The notes: a model not told the origin generated them from the letters alone. Shown: positions 1 to 10,245, counted from the first letter of the stretch. The stretch: DNA of 64,000 bases from Mesorhizobium sp. NZP2298 (GCF_013170825.1 NZ_CP033365.1:4104001-4168000); one strand, 5' to 3'. Numbers and translations are program-made.

Positions 1-3000
1 CCGCTCGCCGCGCCGATAGCGGTTCCACAGCTCGATCGAAGCGTCGTGGTCGATGGCCCGTGCAATATCGACAGAGAGCGAGTTCAGCGATTCCACCACA
101 TGCAGCGGCGAGCGCTGGGCAGGCGCCGCGCGCGGCGCTTCGGCGGGCGCCGAGGGTGGAGCCGCCGGCCTGAGATCCGCATCGTTCGACGCCGCGGTCA
201 GGAGGTCACGCACCCAGCCGCCCTGTGGCGTGCGGGTGTTGGCGTCGGGACGCTGCTGACGCGGTGCCGCCTCGGCTGGACGCTCGAGATCGAGCGTGCC
301 GCGCAGTGCGGTGCCGCCCAGCGGCGCCTGAGGCGTGCGAAGCTCCGGCTGCGGCGCCGGCGCGCGACGCGGCGGCTCGGCAGCGCGGGTGACCGGCGCT
401 TGCGGCGCCGGACGCAAGGTGCGCGGCTCCGAGGTGTCGCCGCCACGACCGGACTTCGCAACGATGTCCGAAAGCTCTTTCAAGGCGTTGATCTGCTCGG
501 AAACGGCGCGGCGGATGGCGGAGGTCGATTCCTTCGCCTCTTCCGGCATCTCGATGACGCCTTTCTTGAGTTCGGCGCGGGTGAGGTCGAGTTCGCTCTT
601 GATCGAGCCCGCCGTGCGCCGCATCTCCTCGGTCGCATCGGCGAAGCGCTTGGTGGCCGAATCCACGACATCGGTGATGGCGTTGCGGATCTTGTCGGCC
701 GATTCCAGCGTCTTGCCTTCGGCGTTCTGCAGCGTCTGGCCGACGAGGTTTTCGAAGGAGCGCATGACCCTTTCGAGATCTTCCGATTTCTTGACCAGGC
801 CGACGGCAAGATCCTCGAGCGACGACTGCCTTTCCAGCGTGTGCTCAAGGTTGCTCTGGGCAGAGCTCAAGAGGTCCGAGGCACTGGCCAGCAGACGGCT
901 GTGTTCATCGAACTTGGTGGCGATCGAGGCCACTTCGCGCAAGGTCGACGACGACAGTTCCGTCAGCCTTGTGGTGTTCGAATCGACCAGGCGCGCCGAG
1001 CTGGCGAAGGTCTGCGCCGCCTTTTCGGTGGTCGCCGCGAAGCTCTGTGTGCTGCCGGTCAGGCGTTCGTCGACCTGGCCGAGATTGACCGCGGCCTGCT
1101 CGATCAACTGACCGAGCTGCGAGCTGGAGTTGGTCATGCGGCCGATGAGATCGGCAACGCTGTCGGACAGCGACGAGCGAGCGCCCTCGACCGCCGACAA
1201 GGTCTCGGCGGTGCGGCTGGCGAGCGCGTTGACAAGGGCGGCATTTTCGCTGCGCAGCTTCTCGGTCGCGCGTTCGGTGACCTCTTCCATGCTCTTCTGC
1301 AGTTCCGAGCCACCCTGGGCGAAGCGCTCGACCAACGGCCGGGCGGTTTCGTCGAGGATCCTCGACATTTCGGCCGAGCGGGCCGCGAGCATGGTGTTGA
1401 GTTCGCGGGTGTTGGCGCCGATCGTCTTGGCGGCGTCGTTGGTGCTCTGGCCGATATGCTGGCCAACCGCGGTGAAGGTCTCGGCGATCACATTGGCGCG
1501 TGAAACGAGTTGCGCCTCGGCGGTCGAAACCTGTTCGTTGAGCTTCTGTCCCATCGTCTCGGTAGTGTAGGCGAGCCGGTTCTCGACGCTCGCGATCTGT
1601 TCCTCGACACGGGCGGCCGCCGCCGCCGCGCTCGATGCAAGACGCTCGTCGGCGCCGGCAAGCGCCTGCTCGATTTCGCGGGCATGCACGGCCAGTTCCT
1701 GGCCGGTCTGGCGGGCACGGTCGGCGACCCTCTGCTCGGTGCTGGCGAAAGCACCGACGATGGTCTGCGCATGTTCGCCGATCGTCGACGAGCTGTCGGC
1801 GATGCGCGAGACCAGGCGCTGGTCTGCCTCGTCGAAGATGCGGCCGATTTCCGACGCACGGCTGGACAGGGCGTCCGAGCCTTCCGCGATGCGCGAAACC
1901 AGTTGCTGGTCGGCGGCATCGAAGATGCGACCGAGGTCCGAAGCGCGGGCGGCCAGCGCCTCGGCCGATTCGCCGATGCGCATGCCGAGCCGCTGGTCGG
2001 CGCTTTCGAAGTTGCGCAGGATGTCGCCGGCGCGGGCGGCCAGCGACTGTGCCGTCTCGACAGCGCGGGCAACCAGTTTCTGGTCGGCCGCGTCGAACGT
2101 GCCGGCGATCTCGCTTGCACGGGCCGCCAGATGATCCGCGGTCTCCTGAGCCCGGGCGGCCAACTGATCGGTGGTTGCCTGGGCGCGGGCGGCGAGCTTC
2201 TGGTCCGCCAGGTCGAAGGTGCCGGCGATCTCGCCGGCGCGGGCAGCCAACTGATCGGCGGTTTCATGGGCGCGCGCCAGCAGCGTGCTGGAGGTGTCGT
2301 CCGCGCGGGCAAGCAGCGCGTTCGAAGTATCTTCCGCACGGGCGTGGAGGCGACGATCGGCCTCCTCGAAGGTCCGGGCGATGTCTTCAGCCCGCGCCAA
2401 AAGGGCGGCTGACGTCTGTTCGGCGCGCTCGGCGATCTTGCGGTCGGCGTCACTGAAGGCCGCACCGGCCTGCTCATGCAGCGTGCTGGTGACTTCCAGG
2501 ACCTTGTCGCGCAATGCGCCGGCGACGAAGACCGCGCTCTTCTCGAGCACGCTGCGGACGTTGTCGACGCCAGTCGAAAGCGCACGCTCCATGGTTCCGG
2601 CGCGTTCCTCGATGATGCCGGTCTGACGGCTGAACGCCTGCTCGATCTTGTCGACATCGGCGGCGATCGCGGCCGAAATGTCGGTGCTCCTGGCTGCGAT
2701 CTGGTCGATATGACCCGACAGCGAGCGGTCGACGTCCTTACGGGTCTCGGCGAGCTTGCCGAGATCGTCTTCCAGCGCACGGCTCAACATGTCGCGGCCT
2801 TCGGCCAGCTTGCCGACATGGCCAGCGATGATGTTGTCGATCTCACCGCGGCTCTCGGTCAGCTTCTGCAGGTCGGCCTCCAGGACCCGTGAAAGCTGCC
2901 CGCGATCCTCCGCCAGCTTTTCCGACTGGCTGGATATGACACCTCTGATGGTGTTGAGGTCCGATTCCAGCGCGCGCTTGAGAATATCGCGGCCTTCGGC

Positions 3001-6000
3001 CAGCTTCTCGACCTGGCCGGCGACCAGACCATCGATGCTGGAGCGGCTTTCGGCCAGCTTGGCGAGATCAGCTTCAAGGGCACGCTTGAGAATGTCGCGG
3101 CCTTCGGCCAGCTTCTCTACTTGGCCGGCGACCAGGCCATCGATGCTGGAGCGGCTTTCGGCCAGCTTGGCAAGATCGTCCTCGAGAGCCTTCGACAGGG
3201 TCGAGCGCTCCTGGACAAGCCTGTCGGCGTGGCCCGCGACCAGGCCGCTGACGCTGTCGAGATCGGCCTCCAGCGCCTTCGACAGGGTCGAGCGCTCCTG
3301 AACCAGGCGCTCGGCATGGCTGTTGACGAGGCTGTTGACGCTTTCGAGGTCGACTTCCAGCGCCTTCGACAGGGTCGAGCGATCCTGGACAAGCCGCTCG
3401 GAATGGCTGTTGACGAGGCTGTTGACGCTTTCGAGATCTGCTTCGAGCGCCTTGGCGAACTGGGCGCGGTCGTCGACCAGTTTCTGCGACTGGTCGGCAA
3501 CGGTATTCTTGATCGTGTTGAGGTCGGCTTCCAGCGCGCGTTTGAGAATGTCACGGCCTTCGGCCAGCTTCTCCACCTGGCCGGCGACCAGACCATCGAT
3601 GCTGGAGCGGCTGTCGGCCAGCTTGGCGAGGTCATCCTCAAGAGCCTTCGACAAGGTCGAACGATCCTGAACCAGCCTGTTCATATGATCGGCGATGACG
3701 CTGTTCACATTCTGCAGGTCGGCTTCCAGGACCCGCGAAAGCTGCCCGCGATCCTCCGCCAGCTTTTCCGACTGGCTGGATATGACGCCCTTGATGGTGT
3801 TGAGGTCCGATTCCAGCGCGCGCTTGAGAATGTCGCGGCCCTCGGCCAGCTTCTCGACCTGGCCGGCGACCAGGCCGTCGATGCTGGAGCGGCTTTCGGC
3901 CAGCTTGGCAAGGTCGGCTTCGAGCGTCTGCGACAGCAGGCTGCGGTCGTTGGCAAGCCTTCCGGAATGATCGTCAAGCAGGCCCCTGATGCCCGAGAGG
4001 TCGTTTTCGAGCGAACGACCGAGCTGGGTGCGGTCTTCCATCAGCTTTGCCGAATGGGTCTCGATCAGGTTCTTGATGCCGATGATGTCGTTTTCCAGCG
4101 CCTTGGCGAGCACCGCGCGGCCTTCGGCGATCTTCTCGACCTGGCCGGCGACCAGCCCGTCAATGCTGGCGCGGCTGTCGGACAGCTTGCCGAGATCCGC
4201 TTCCAGGGCGCGCGACAGGATGTTGCGGCCTTCGGCGAGTTTTCCGACATGTCCGGCGACCATTTCATCAATGATCGTGCGAGCTTGAACGAGTTTCCCG
4301 GAGTCTTCGTTGAGGGCCAGTGAAAGCCGGTTGCGGCCTTCTTCCAGCCTCTCGAGGTGGCTGCCGAGCGATGCATCGATGGCAGCGCGCGATTCGTTGA
4401 CCTTGCGCAGGTCCTCTTCGAGGGCGCGTGCGATCAGGCTGCGGCCTTCGGCCAGCTTCTGCACCTGGTTGGTCACGGCGGCATCGATGCCGGCGCGGCC
4501 CTCGGCGAATTTCGCGAGATCCGCCTCCATGGCGGCTGCCATGCGTTCGCGGCTTTCGGAAAGCTTGCGGCTGTGGTTTTCGACGGCTTCCTCGATGCCG
4601 ACGCGAGCGTCGGCTAGCCGCTGGATGTCGCTGTCGAAAGAGCGCGAGACGACGTGACGCGCCGCTTCCATGCGCCCGGCGAAGTCGCTGGCGCGGGCCT
4701 CCAGCATGCTCGATGTCGAGGTGACGATGTCGGCCATGTCGGCGCCGATCTGGGTCTTGCCCTGATCGATCATGGCGGTCAGCGTATCCCTGCTCTCGGC
4801 GAAAGTGTGGGCGATTTCGCGGGCGCGCTCGACCAGCGTCTCGTTGATCTGGCGGGCTCGCGCCTCAAGCGCGGCGTTGAGCTTCTGCGTACCGGTGTCC
4901 AGCGCTTCGGCGCGGGTCTGGAACTCGCTGATCAGCGCCTGGCCGCGTTCGGCGAGCGTGCGCTCGATGCCGTTGAGGCTGGCTTCGAATTCCGAATTGA
5001 GGGTGCGCGCGGCGCCGCCAAGCAGCGACACCATGCCGGTGGTACGATCGTCGAGCAGATCGGTCAGCGACCGGGTCAGGCCGTCCGTCGTGTCCGTCAG
5101 CTTGGCAATGCGCGTGTCGAGCAGGCTGGCGAAGGCCTCGCCAGAGGTCGTAAGCCTGTCGGTGATGTTGTCGAGCCGGCCTTCCACCGAATCGAAAATC
5201 GACATCGAGCTTTCATTGATGCGGTCGATCAGCGTGTCGCCGGAATTGGTGATCGTCATCGACAGCTTGGTCGATGCGTTGAGGATCGAGTCGCGGATGA
5301 TGTCGCTGGCGGCGCCGATTTCATCCCTGAGCGTCTCATGCGCGCCCGAAATCGAGGCGCGGACCCGCTCGGCATGGGTGACGACGGCCTCGCGCTCGCT
5401 GCCGAGCCCGTCGACCAGCGAACGGATGCGGGTTTCGTTTTCCGAATAGGAGCGCTCGATCTGGTTGACTTCGCTGTGGACCAGCGTTTCCAGTTCCACG
5501 GCGCGGGCAAGTGTGCGTTCGATGCCTTCGCCCATGGCCGCCACTTCGCGGCGAACAGCCTGGCCGATCATCATGACGCGATCCTGCGCCATGTTTTCCG
5601 GCTCGGTCAGGCGGAAGGCCACTTCCGTCATCGACTGTGCGGCGATGCGCATGTCCTGGGCGCGGCGAATCATGGCCGCGAAGGCCCAGAACAGGATGAT
5701 CGGCACGATCGCCGCGACGGCGAGGCCAATCAGCTCGGGACGGGCAAAGAACTGGTCGAGCGTGCGGATCCGCCAGATGCCCGGTCCGAACAGCAGGTTG
5801 GCGAGCGCACCAGCGCCCGCGACCCATGCGAGCGACACAAACGCGATGATCCAGTAGACGGTGTTGGAAGCGCGCCTGTTGAGGCTGTGCAGGAGGGTCT
5901 TGTAATCTTTCTGACGATCGTCGTTGGCCGGCGCAAAGCCCGTGGGCTGCGTGCCATTGCCATTGCGTGTCTCCACCGGGCGCAGTTCAGCGGGCTTGGC

Positions 6001-6273
6001 CTTTGGCGCGGGCTTCGCGGCCTGATCGGTCACGGGGCCCTGATTGGCCACGGGCGCCTGATTGGCGGCGGGTGCCGGATTCTGGTTGCGTCCCTCGCGA
6101 GCCAGCTCGTCGGCGGCCTGGGATATCTGCGCTTCCAGATCTTCCATCGAAGCCGCGATATCGAGATCGCCGCTGCCGATGTCGCCGCTGAGGTCGAGAT
6201 CGAGCGCTTTTTCCAGTTCCCTGGCCACGTCGCTGTCGAGAGTTCTCGTGTTCGTCGTTGGTTTCTTCGCCAT
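1..6273 (-). CDS. Growth-pole-ring (GPR/RgsE-like) giant coiled-coil polar growth protein, 3' end cut by window
   Basis: An uninterrupted minus-strand frame runs from the ATG at 6273 to the window edge, giving 2091 residues without a stop. The N-terminus (about 1-130) is acidic then Pro/Ala/Gln-rich. Two membrane segments follow at about 136-160 and 176-200, then roughly 1700 residues of Ala/Glu/Arg/Leu-rich coiled coil with apolipoprotein-like 11- and 7-residue periodicity. The last part is Pro/Arg-rich, and the visible end reads RAIDHDASIELWNRYRRGER. Size, topology and repeats match the Agrobacterium growth pole ring protein (about 2115 aa) and Sinorhizobium RgsE, which organise unipolar peptidoglycan growth at the inner membrane. 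On that comparison only a few dozen residues are missing. Every long plus-strand frame over this region is an antisense shadow. The family assignment is from memory of those proteins, not a search. Confidence 0.85.
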   Translation of the reverse strand, partial: MAKKPTTNTRTLDSDVARELEKALDLDLSGDIGSGDLDIAASMEDLEAQISQAADELAREGRNQNPAPAANQAPVANQGPVTDQAAKPAPKAKPAELRPVETRNGNGTQPTGFAPANDDRQKDYKTLLHSLNRRASNTVYWIIAFVSLAWVAGAGALANLLFGPGIWRIRTLDQFFARPELIGLAVAAIVPIILFWAFAAMIRRAQDMRIAAQSMTEVAFRLTEPENMAQDRVMMIGQAVRREVAAMGEGIERTLARAVELETLVHSEVNQIERSYSENETRIRSLVDGLGSEREAVVTHAERVRASISGAHETLRDEIGAASDIIRDSILNASTKLSMTITNSGDTLIDRINESSMSIFDSVEGRLDNITDRLTTSGEAFASLLDTRIAKLTDTTDGLTRSLTDLLDDRTTGMVSLLGGAARTLNSEFEASLNGIERTLAERGQALISEFQTRAEALDTGTQKLNAALEARARQINETLVERAREIAHTFAESRDTLTAMIDQGKTQIGADMADIVTSTSSMLEARASDFAGRMEAARHVVSRSFDSDIQRLADARVGIEEAVENHSRKLSESRERMAAAMEADLAKFAEGRAGIDAAVTNQVQKLAEGRSLIARALEEDLRKVNESRAAIDASLGSHLERLEEGRNRLSLALNEDSGKLVQARTIIDEMVAGHVGKLAEGRNILSRALEADLGKLSDSRASIDGLVAGQVEKIAEGRAVLAKALENDIIGIKNLIETHSAKLMEDRTQLGRSLENDLSGIRGLLDDHSGRLANDRSLLSQTLEADLAKLAESRSSIDGLVAGQVEKLAEGRDILKRALESDLNTIKGVISSQSEKLAEDRGQLSRVLEADLQNVNSVIADHMNRLVQDRSTLSKALEDDLAKLADSRSSIDGLVAGQVEKLAEGRDILKRALEADLNTIKNTVADQSQKLVDDRAQFAKALEADLESVNSLVNSHSERLVQDRSTLSKALEVDLESVNSLVNSHAERLVQERSTLSKALEADLDSVSGLVAGHADRLVQERSTLSKALEDDLAKLAESRSSIDGLVAGQVEKLAEGRDILKRALEADLAKLAESRSSIDGLVAGQVEKLAEGRDILKRALESDLNTIRGVISSQSEKLAEDRGQLSRVLEADLQKLTESRGEIDNIIAGHVGKLAEGRDMLSRALEDDLGKLAETRKDVDRSLSGHIDQIAARSTDISAAIAADVDKIEQAFSRQTGIIEERAGTMERALSTGVDNVRSVLEKSAVFVAGALRDKVLEVTSTLHEQAGAAFSDADRKIAERAEQTSAALLARAEDIARTFEEADRRLHARAEDTSNALLARADDTSSTLLARAHETADQLAARAGEIAGTFDLADQKLAARAQATTDQLAARAQETADHLAARASEIAGTFDAADQKLVARAVETAQSLAARAGDILRNFESADQRLGMRIGESAEALAARASDLGRIFDAADQQLVSRIAEGSDALSSRASEIGRIFDEADQRLVSRIADSSSTIGEHAQTIVGAFASTEQRVADRARQTGQELAVHAREIEQALAGADERLASSAAAAAARVEEQIASVENRLAYTTETMGQKLNEQVSTAEAQLVSRANVIAETFTAVGQHIGQSTNDAAKTIGANTRELNTMLAARSAEMSRILDETARPLVERFAQGGSELQKSMEEVTERATEKLRSENAALVNALASRTAETLSAVEGARSSLSDSVADLIGRMTNSSSQLGQLIEQAAVNLGQVDERLTGSTQSFAATTEKAAQTFASSARLVDSNTTRLTELSSSTLREVASIATKFDEHSRLLASASDLLSSAQSNLEHTLERQSSLEDLAVGLVKKSEDLERVMRSFENLVGQTLQNAEGKTLESADKIRNAITDVVDSATKRFADATEEMRRTAGSIKSELDLTRAELKKGVIEMPEEAKESTSAIRRAVSEQINALKELSDIVAKSGRGGDTSEPRTLRPAPQAPVTRAAEPPRRAPAPQPELRTPQAPLGGTALRGTLDLERPAEAAPRQQRPDANTRTPQGGWVRDLLTAASNDADLRPAAPPSAPAEAPRAAPAQRSPLHVVESLNSLSVDIARAIDHDASIELWNRYRRGER
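2864..3066 (-). repeat. Internal duplication copy 1 in the giant coiled-coil gene
   Basis: This ~203-bp block recurs 846 bp (282 codons, in frame) further on at 3710-3912, with only about ten differences. It encodes coiled-coil sequence. The near identity at DNA level suggests recent duplication or ongoing recombination within the gene. Confidence 0.85.
3188..3535 (-). repeat. Four consecutive 87-bp (29-residue) coiled-coil units
   Basis: The motif gccttcgacagg or its variant recurs at 3188, 3275, 3362 and 3449, exactly 87 bp apart. Each unit encodes 29 residues; one begins ALEVDLESVNSLVNSHAERL. Twenty-nine equals 11+11+7, and nearby segments repeat every 18 residues (11+7), for example at 2994, 3048 and 3102. 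This fits a mixed hendecad/heptad coiled coil. Confidence 0.8.
3710..3912 (-). repeat. Internal duplication copy 2 in the giant coiled-coil gene
   Basis: This is the partner of 2864-3066, offset by exactly 846 bp and therefore in frame. It shares the same run of Glu/Arg/Leu-rich helix. A third, shorter stretch of the same kind lies around 3559-3648. Confidence 0.85.
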
Positions 6274-6547
6274 GCCTTCGCTACCCTGTACTAGCTGCCG
6301 CGGGCTTATATAATTCTGTTTGTCTTACCCCCGCGCAGGAGGCTGAAAATGGACCCTCGTATCGTAATGACACAGGGGGGTAAAGAAAACATGCATTCCG
6401 CGGGATACGTAAAACTTTAAATATAAGGTTAACGGAAGCGTGATTTGGGCGCCGCTTTCGCAACATTTTTCCGGGCCATTCATTAACCCGTTGTCCATTG
6501 GATTCGCCTAGTTTTTCAGGCGGCCGAAGAAAACGGAGTTCGAGTTC

Positions 6548-6916
6548 ATGCGTGGCGAAAGCGGCATTGCCTTCTCAATGCCCGGGGGCGACGTATCGGG
6601 AACCAGGCAGTCCCGACCGGTCGATTTGGCACACCTTGCCCGGCAGACGATGGGCGACCGCGCTCTCGAGCAGGAGGTGCTGGCGCTGTTTGTACAGCAG
6701 GCGCTGTCGGTGCGCGACAAAATAGTCGACGCCAATCTCAAGGACCGGCTTTTGCTGGCTCACGGGTTGAAGGGCTCGGCTCGCGGCGTCGGCGCCTTCG
6801 CCATCGCCGATTGCGCCACCGAGATCGAGCGGCGGCCGGAAGACAGCCAGACGCTCAAGCGGCTTGGCACGCTGATCGACGAAGTGCGCGATTTCATCGC
6901 CGCGATCAATCGCTGA
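6548..6916 (+). CDS. Stand-alone Hpt (histidine phosphotransfer) domain protein
   Basis: This is a 122-aa soluble protein made almost entirely of one Hpt four-helix domain. The phosphorylatable residue is probably His72, in AHGLKGSARGVGA, which matches the family signature HxLKGxxxxxG. Such proteins pass phosphate between a hybrid kinase's receiver domain and a response regulator. No kinase or regulator is adjacent. It is divergent from the giant polar-growth gene across 274 bp. A CckA-type hybrid kinase lies about 15 kb away, but CckA normally signals through ChpT, which is larger and dimeric, so a link is speculative. The start is the ATG after a GGAG-like sequence in gaaaacggagttcgagttc. 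Confidence 0.8.
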   Translation: MRGESGIAFSMPGGDVSGTRQSRPVDLAHLARQTMGDRALEQEVLALFVQQALSVRDKIVDANLKDRLLLAHGLKGSARGVGAFAIADCATEIERRPEDSQTLKRLGTLIDEVRDFIAAINR

Positions 6917-7017
6917 CCCCCGGTTTGTGGAAAAACGTCACCGAGCGCCGCTTTCGCGCGGCAGTTGACTTGTTTGCCGGAGTGATTATCTCGGCTGAAA
7001 CTCCCTTCAGGTGACAA

Positions 7018-7338
7018 ATGACCAAACTGACCTTCATCGCCCATGACGGCACACATTTTGACGTGGATGCCGAAAACGGCTCGACGGTGATGGAAAACGC
7101 CATCCGCAACGCCGTGCCGGGGATCGAGGCCGAGTGCGGCGGCGCCTGTGCCTGCGCCACCTGCCATGTCTATGTCGACGAGGCATGGACGGCGGAGGTC
7201 GGCGAGCCCGAGGCGATGGAGGAGGACATGCTTGACTTCGCCTACGACGTCCAGCCGAATTCGCGGCTGTCCTGCCAGATCAAGGTGCGCGACGCGCTCG
7301 ACGGTCTGGTGGTGCGGGTGCCCGAGCGCCAGGGCTGA
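7018..7338 (+). CDS. Adrenodoxin/putidaredoxin-type [2Fe-2S] ferredoxin
   Basis: This 106-aa protein carries one [2Fe-2S] cluster and transfers single electrons in the cytoplasm. The ligands are Cys40, Cys46 and Cys49 (C-X5-C-X2-C, in [15 protein letters not shown]) plus Cys86 in LSCQI. This spacing is that of the vertebrate-type/adrenodoxin family rather than the plant type. An extra Cys44 lies inside the loop. The ATG follows AGGTGA. The next gene in the same direction, 81 bp on, encodes a ferredoxin-NADP reductase, so the two may form a redox pair. The final acceptor (P450, Fe-S assembly or heme chemistry) cannot be told from this window. Confidence 0.9.
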   Translation: MTKLTFIAHDGTHFDVDAENGSTVMENAIRNAVPGIEAECGGACACATCHVYVDEAWTAEVGEPEAMEEDMLDFAYDVQPNSRLSCQIKVRDALDGLVVRVPERQG

Positions 7339-7416
7339 AAGCCGATTTTTCCAGCTGCCGCTTGGCAGCGGGTCGGCGGTCATGCAGTCTCACGCCAATC
7401 CAGCAGCGAGGCATAG

Positions 7417-8456
<1,040 letters not shown>

Positions 8457-8457
<1 letters not shown>

Positions 8458-8560
8458 GGCGTTTCACCGTTTCGCGGAAACGGGAAGAGGCTCTATCTCT
8501 TTGATCTAATGCATTTCCCAAGGGGAACGCGATTCGCACTTTCCTGGAATTGCTCCAGTC
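8457..8560. repeat. Dispersed intergenic palindromic element, family B
   Basis: The 100-bp gap between two convergent genes begins with a perfect hairpin, CCGTTTCGCGGAAACGG, at 8468-8484, followed by an AT-richer tail ending gaattgctccag. I recall very similar elements between genes in many Mesorhizobium genomes. Only one copy is in this window, so its repeat status rests on memory. Confidence 0.55.
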
Positions 8561-10035
8561 TAGTCCGCCAGGACCGGAGTCTCGGGCCGGCCGCGCAGCG
8601 GCTTTTCCGGCATCAGGCTGAGCGTCAGAAGCGCCAGCATCAGCATAACCACGGCGGCGGCGAAGATCACCCAGAACGCCGAAGTCCCAGCCACGGCTCC
8701 GCCCGCCTGGGCGCCTTCGCCAGCCAGCGGCAGGCCGTTGCCCAGCGCGACGGCACCGAGGATCGCCACGCCGAGCGCGCTGCCCAGCGAGCGCAGGAAC
8801 GTCATCACGCCGGTGGCGACGCCGAGATGCTTGGGGTCGACCGCGTTCTGGACCGACACCGTGGCGACCGGAAAGGTGGTGCCGCTGCCAATGCCGATGC
8901 ATGTCGTCAGGATCTCGACGACCAACAGCGAGGCGTGCCCGGCCACAAGCGTGAGGATGGCGAGACACGCGGCGGCGAAGGCCAACCCAATCATGGCGAT
9001 CCGCTTGTAGTGGACGAAGCGTGGAATGGTGCGCCCGCTGAATGTCGCGCCGGCAACCGTGCCCAGCATCAGCCCCAGCAGGGCGGTGCCGGATTCGCTC
9101 GCCGACAAGCCGATGACCGATTGCAGGTAGACCGGCAGATAGACCGACAGCCCGATATTGGAGGCCTGCAGGAGGAACAGCGAAAGCGTGCCCCCGAGAA
9201 CGATTGGATTGGAGAGCACTTCGAGCGAGATCAGCGGCTCGGAAGCGCGCAACAGCCGCAGCGCGAACGCACACCAGATGATGGCCGAACTCGCCAGCAG
9301 CCCGAGGATTTCGCGCGACAGCCACGGATACTCGCTGCCGCCCCAATTCAAGGCCAGAAGTACTAGGGCGGTGGCCACGATCAAAAGCAGCGCGCCAAGA
9401 CCGTCTATGCGATGCCGCTTTGCCGCGACTGGCAGCTTCCTCAGCGGCTTGTTGATGATGGCCATCGCGGCGATGCCGAGCGGGATGTTGATCCAGAAGA
9501 TCAGCGACCAGTGCAGATGTTCGGCGAAGGTGCCGCCCAACAGTGGCCCAGCGATGCTGGCGACCGCCCAGGTGCCCGAAATCCAGGCCGCGTATCGTGC
9601 CCGCTCTCGCGGCGGCACAAGGTCTCCGATCACGGTCTGCGCCAGGGCGAACAGGCCGCCGCCGCCGGCGCCCTGGATGGCGCGCCCGACCACCAGCACG
9701 AACATGTTGGGAGCCATCGCGCTGACAAGCGATCCCAGGAGAAAGATCAGGATCGCGGCATACACCGTTGGCCGACGGCCATGGACGTCCGAGATCTTGC
9801 CGTAGAGCGGTGCCATGGCGGTCGCAGTCAGCAGGTAGCCGGTGACGATCCACGGCAGATACTGCGCATGGCCAAGCGCATGCCCGATGGTCGGCATGGC
9901 CGGCGCGACGATGGTCTGATCGAGCGCCGCCAGCAGCATCGACAAAAGCACGCCGCCGATGATGGCGTTCTTTTCGGCTTCGGTCAGTGGCGTGGCCGCA
10001 GCCGCGATGGTCTGCTTGTCGACAGCCTGGTCCAT
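8560..10035 (-). CDS. DHA2-family (14-TM) MFS drug:H+ antiporter
   Basis: This 491-aa inner-membrane protein is hydrophobic throughout. Its motifs are those of EmrB/QacA exporters: LDQTIVAPAMPTIG in TM1 (motif D1), a GKISDVHGRRP loop (motif A) and a GRAIQGAGGGG segment with the antiporter pattern. These pumps expel hydrophobic compounds in exchange for protons. No membrane-fusion partner (EmrA type) is adjacent, so it may act alone like QacA. No regulator gene is adjacent either, but a 17-bp perfect palindrome lies in its upstream region (10168-10184). Confidence 0.88.
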   Translation of the reverse strand: MDQAVDKQTIAAAATPLTEAEKNAIIGGVLLSMLLAALDQTIVAPAMPTIGHALGHAQYLPWIVTGYLLTATAMAPLYGKISDVHGRRPTVYAAILIFLLGSLVSAMAPNMFVLVVGRAIQGAGGGGLFALAQTVIGDLVPPRERARYAAWISGTWAVASIAGPLLGGTFAEHLHWSLIFWINIPLGIAAMAIINKPLRKLPVAAKRHRIDGLGALLLIVATALVLLALNWGGSEYPWLSREILGLLASSAIIWCAFALRLLRASEPLISLEVLSNPIVLGGTLSLFLLQASNIGLSVYLPVYLQSVIGLSASESGTALLGLMLGTVAGATFSGRTIPRFVHYKRIAMIGLAFAAACLAILTLVAGHASLLVVEILTTCIGIGSGTTFPVATVSVQNAVDPKHLGVATGVMTFLRSLGSALGVAILGAVALGNGLPLAGEGAQAGGAVAGTSAFWVIFAAAVVMLMLALLTLSLMPEKPLRGRPETPVLAD

Positions 10036-10167
10036 AGTCTTTCGTCCATGTGCTCGCGCGCTGTCCGGGTCACCGATTGGGCTTGTCTGGTGGGTGCGCC
10101 GTGCTTGAAGGGTTGTGCCCTGCCAACCCGTGATATGTCGTTCCGTATAGGCCGATTTCGACTGCCG

Positions 10168-10184
10168 TTCGAAAATTTTTCGAA
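10168..10184 (-). promoter_or_regulatory. 17-bp perfect palindrome upstream of the MFS exporter, candidate operator
   Basis: TTCGAAAATTTTTCGAA is a perfect inverted repeat with 8-bp arms around one central T, about 133 bp upstream of the exporter start. On the minus strand TTCGAA (10173-10168) is followed 18 bp later by TATACG (10149-10144), so the palindrome would cover a -35 region. This is typical for a repressor site. The regulator is unknown. Confidence 0.45.
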
Positions 10185-10245
10185 GCTGGCACTACGCTTC
10201 GGCCCGGTTGGCTTGTGTCGGCGCCGCTCGGTGCGCCCACAAAAT

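Noticed and set aside
2864..3912. CRISPR-like or mobile origin for the repeats at the left end
   Set aside because: The repeats are coding, in frame and degenerate, without unique spacers or inverted ends.
46..6294. Long plus-strand frames (485, 400 and 546 aa) opposite the giant gene
   Set aside because: They are antisense shadows of the repetitive high-GC coiled-coil gene. Their repeats simply mirror its repeats, and none has a ribosome site or known domain.
6415..6440. Possible CtrA site (TTAA...TTAAC) upstream of the scaffold gene
   Set aside because: The spacing between the half-sites is eight bases rather than the required seven, so I do not claim it.
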